Shown here: piece by piece, positions 61,410-64,000 of the stretch
Layout: every line of letters begins with the position of its first letter
Position numbering within the stretch: the stretch's first letter is position 1
Assembly (NCBI GenBank): GCA_900315015.1
Contig: OMXJ01000004.1
Coordinates: 1-64,000, forward strand
Origin: an uncultured Eubacteriales bacterium
GTDB lineage: Bacteria > Bacillota > Clostridia > Lachnospirales > Lachnospiraceae
DNA: 64,000 nucleotides
Reading direction: 5' to 3'
Notes under the pieces: model-generated
What the model was told of the DNA's origin: nothing
Seen by the model: the letters and a program-made list of their open reading frames with translations, nothing else
The model's database searches: none
Translations under genes and position numbers: made by a program

Positions 61410-62498
61410 ATGATTATGGAGAATAAGAAGAAGGTAGTTGTCGGAATGTCTGGAGGAGTAGATTCCGCAGTTGCTGCTTATCTTTTAGAGCAGCAGGGAT
61501 ATGAGGTAATCGGTGTTACCATTAAGATCTGGGATTCTGACAGAGAATATGAGTATGTAAGAGAGGACAGCTGCTGCGGACTGAGCGCTGTAAGTGACGC
61601 AAGAGGCGTTGCGGCATCTATGGGAATTCCATACTATGTATATAGCTTTTCAGACATATTCGAGGATAAGATAATAAAGAATTTTGTAGAGGAATATAGA
61701 AAGGGGCATACCCCTAATCCTTGTGTACTCTGCAATAGAGAAATAAAGTGGCGCGCCCTTCTAGAAAGGGCAAAGGTCCTTGGTGCAGATTATGTAGCAA
61801 CAGGTCATTATGCAAGCATAGAGAAGCTTTCAAATGGAAGATACTGCGTAAAAATGGACGGAGATATCAAAAAGGATCAGACCTATGCTTTAAATCAGTT
61901 GACCCAGGAGGAGCTCTCCCATACACTTTTCCCGCTAGGCGGACTTGATAAGCCGGCAGTGCGTGAAATAGCAGCAAAGGCAAAGTTATTAGTTGCGAAT
62001 AAGCCTGATAGTCAGGAAATATGCTTTGTTAATGATAATGACTATGCGGGTTTTATAAAGAATTATGATAAAATAGAGGATGAGCCTGGAAATTTTGTGC
62101 TAGAAGATGGAGAAATCCTTGGAAGGCATAAGGGAATCATCCATTATACCATAGGACAAAGAAAAGGCCTTGGCCTATCTCTTAAGGCGCCTTTATATGT
62201 AAAGAGAATAGATCCTGAAAGAAATGAAGTGGTGCTTAGCTCTAATGAAGAGCTTTTTGCAAGTAAAATGTTAGTAAGAGATATTAATTACATGGCACTT
62301 GAAGACTTTGAGGATGGCCTTGAGTGTATAGTTAAGGTACGCTATGCACATAAAGGAACGCCTGCTAAAATATACCACGAGGGTGATGGCATAAGGGTAG
62401 AATTTGAGGAAAATGTACGCGCCATAACCCCGGGTCAGGCAGCAGTGTTCTATGATAATGAAGGAAGAGTCCTCATTGGAGGAATTATAGTAAAATAA
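61410..62498 (+). CDS. mnmA: tRNA-specific 2-thiouridylase MnmA
   Basis: MnmA inserts sulfur at U34 of Glu, Gln and Lys tRNAs. The 362-aa protein has the PP-loop GMSGGVDSAVAAYLL, the catalytic cysteines in TPNPCVLCNREIKW and DSQEICFV, and GHYASIE. A second ATG at 61416 is an equally possible start; the SD is weak. It lies about 105 bp after ligA and 20 bp before rqcH. Confidence 0.95.
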   Translation: MIMENKKKVVVGMSGGVDSAVAAYLLEQQGYEVIGVTIKIWDSDREYEYVREDSCCGLSAVSDARGVAASMGIPYYVYSFSDIFEDKIIKNFVEEYRKGHTPNPCVLCNREIKWRALLERAKVLGADYVATGHYASIEKLSNGRYCVKMDGDIKKDQTYALNQLTQEELSHTLFPLGGLDKPAVREIAAKAKLLVANKPDSQEICFVNDNDYAGFIKNYDKIEDEPGNFVLEDGEILGRHKGIIHYTIGQRKGLGLSLKAPLYVKRIDPERNEVVLSSNEELFASKMLVRDINYMALEDFEDGLECIVKVRYAHKGTPAKIYHEGDGIRVEFEENVRAITPGQAAVFYDNEGRVLIGGIIVK

Positions 62499-62518
62499 GA
62501 CGGAGAAATAAAGAATAA

Positions 62519-64000
62519 ATGGCACTTGATGGAATTACAGTAAAAGCCATAGTTACAGAGATTAAGGATAAGCTGCTTGGCGGCAGGATAATGAAAATAA
62601 ATCAGCCGGATGATAATACCCTTATCCTTAATATCAAGAATTATGACACTTATAAGGTTTTTATGACAATAAATGCACAGTCGCCGCTTATGTACATCTC
62701 AAATGATACCTATGAGAATCCAAAACAGGCCCTGAATTTCTGTATGCTTTTAAGAAAGCACTTAGGAAGCGGAAGGGTAGTGGATATCATCCAGCCAGGG
62801 CTCGAGAGAGTTGTTGGAATTAAGTTTGAGCATCTAGACGACATGGGTGATCTGTGTACAAAATTTATAATAATTGAGATGATGGGAAAATATTCCAATA
62901 TCATCTTTGCAAAGCCTTCAGATGAAGCTGATAAGGAATCGCCTTTTGGAAGGCTTCAGATAATAGATTCAATAAAGCATGTATCGATGCTTGTAAGCTC
63001 GGTGCGTGAGGTTTTACCGGGAAGGTCTTACTTCATTCCTGAAACTCAGGATAAGCTAGATGCCTTTACAGTGACAGCGGAAAGATTCAGAACTGTGGTA
63101 TTAGCACATAAGGAGCCTGTACATAAGGCACTTTATATGATATTTACAGGTTTTTCGCCGCTTTTTGCAAATGAAATCTGCTTCAGGAGCTCGGTTGCCC
63201 CTGATATAGTTTGTTCATCACTTTCAGATGATGAAATAAGCCGTATTTATCAAACGATTGTATACTTCATGACAGAAATCAGCAGCGGCTCCTTTTCACC
63301 GGTCATGGTATTAGAAGGAAGAAAGCCTGTTCAGTTTTCGGCCTTTGATTTAAAATGCTATGGAGAGCCTTATGAAAAGCGTGCCTATGAATCGATAAGT
63401 ACGCTGCTTTCAGACTTCTATTCAAGGAAGGTGGCCTTTTCTGCAATGCAGCAAAAGACTGCGGATTTAAGAAAGGTCATTTCAAATTTAATAGAAAGAG
63501 ATGTAAAGAAGCTAGATCTTCAGCAGAAGCAGCTCCTTGATACCGAAAAGAGAGATAAGTATAAGGTGTATGGCGAGCTTCTTACAGCCTTTGGCTATGA
63601 GGCAAAGGGCGGAGATAAGTCCATAAAGGTAAATAATTATTATACCGGAGAGGACATAACCATTCCGCTTGATAAGGACCTTACAGCCATAGAAAATGCT
63701 AAAAAGTATTATGATAAATACGCGAAGCTAAAGAGGACCTATGAGGCTCTATCAAAGCTTACAGTAGAGACTGAAGAGGAAATAGAGCATCTTAATTCCA
63801 TTATGGTCTCAATTAATTTAGCAGCATCAGAGCAGGAGCTCGTTGAAATAAAGGAAGAGATGATACAGTCCGGCTATATGAAGCGCCGTCTAAAGAATGT
63901 AAAGGGCACTCCTAAAAAGGAAAAGAAATTCCAGCTAAAGAGCAAGCCTATGCATTATGTTACAAATGACGGCTATGATATTTATGTCGGCAGGAATAAT
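62519..64000 (+). CDS. rqcH: NFACT-family ribosome quality-control protein RqcH (partial, 3' end outside window)
   Basis: RqcH (once called fibronectin-binding protein FbpA/YloA) adds C-terminal alanine tails to stalled nascent chains on the 50S subunit. The frame is open to the window edge, giving 494 codons. The NFACT-N domain starts MALDGITVKAIVTEIKDKLLGGRI, with QALNFCMLLRKHLGSGRV and GLERVVGIKFEH. Coiled coils follow at about 330-440, and the NFACT-R domain begins at HYVTNDGYDIYVGRNN. The C-terminus is not visible. GGAGAAATAAAG precedes the ATG. Confidence 0.93.
   Translation, partial: MALDGITVKAIVTEIKDKLLGGRIMKINQPDDNTLILNIKNYDTYKVFMTINAQSPLMYISNDTYENPKQALNFCMLLRKHLGSGRVVDIIQPGLERVVGIKFEHLDDMGDLCTKFIIIEMMGKYSNIIFAKPSDEADKESPFGRLQIIDSIKHVSMLVSSVREVLPGRSYFIPETQDKLDAFTVTAERFRTVVLAHKEPVHKALYMIFTGFSPLFANEICFRSSVAPDIVCSSLSDDEISRIYQTIVYFMTEISSGSFSPVMVLEGRKPVQFSAFDLKCYGEPYEKRAYESISTLLSDFYSRKVAFSAMQQKTADLRKVISNLIERDVKKLDLQQKQLLDTEKRDKYKVYGELLTAFGYEAKGGDKSIKVNNYYTGEDITIPLDKDLTAIENAKKYYDKYAKLKRTYEALSKLTVETEEEIEHLNSIMVSINLAASEQELVEIKEEMIQSGYMKRRLKNVKGTPKKEKKFQLKSKPMHYVTNDGYDIYVGRNN

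Overview
The window looks like chromosomal DNA of a low-GC, Gram-positive anaerobe of the Lachnospiraceae type. The evidence is the clostridial form of ribosomal protein S4, an L17 with a lysine-rich insertion, consensus sigma-A promoters, AGGAGG ribosome-binding sites, an anaerobic ribonucleotide reductase, an NADP-type glutamate dehydrogenase and a group IIC intron remnant. The family is an inference; the genus is not resolved.

Layout. 0-0.1 kb is the edge of an IS3-like element. 0.1-6 kb is the end of the spc/alpha ribosomal operon (adk, map, infA, rpmJ, rpsM, rpsK, rpsD, rpoA, rplQ), with a 16-bp repeat array and about 400 nt of hairpin-rich non-coding DNA inside it. 6-11 kb holds the ECF vitamin-transporter module (ecfA1, ecfA2, ecfT), truA, rplM and rpsI. 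11-18.5 kb is an accessory stretch: a deleted group IIC intron placed exactly behind the rpsI terminator, a fluoride channel, a NUDIX hydrolase, two GNAT acetyltransferases, two uncharacterised proteins, a TetR/aldo-keto reductase/carboxymuconolactone decarboxylase-cupin operon and a gene fragment. 18.5-25 kb has apt, gdhA, a small leader-like protein, a CmpB-type membrane protein, a second TetR and an unusual chemoreceptor ending in a sugar-binding-protein-like domain. 25-33 kb has a YhaO/YhaN-like nuclease/ATPase pair and a response regulator/ABC transporter/histidine kinase operon. 33-38.7 kb has asnA, htpG (behind a CIRCE element), araD (minus strand) and a DegV protein. 38.7-47.8 kb runs rpmE, DUF1385, prfA, an rRNA methylase, prmC, pgi and topB. 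48-53.5 kb holds a hexapeptide-repeat protein, small unknowns, an apparently inactivated sialate-esterase homologue, a TPR lipoprotein and hflX. 53.5-64 kb has nrdD (fused to a glutaredoxin), yqeY, tRNA-Leu, greA, rluF, ligA, mnmA and the start of rqcH.

Regulation. Several genes start from a strong promoter followed at once by a terminator hairpin: gdhA, asnA, yqeY and greA. The gdhA and asnA leaders share a 14-nt sequence and the same hairpin design, and both enzymes assimilate ammonium, so a shared attenuation signal is plausible. Clear operators are seen for the first TetR (two copies of a palindrome), the second TetR, the response regulator (four TCTTAAC direct repeats), HrcA (CIRCE) and the degV promoter.

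The most unusual structural signal is a set of four unrelated intergenic tandem arrays (unit lengths 16, 16, 14 and 10 bp). In each array the variable core of the units stays an alternating pyrimidine-purine run although its sequence changes, so nearly all differences there are transitions. The hairpin-rich rpmJ-rpsM spacer is the best candidate for an undescribed structured RNA.
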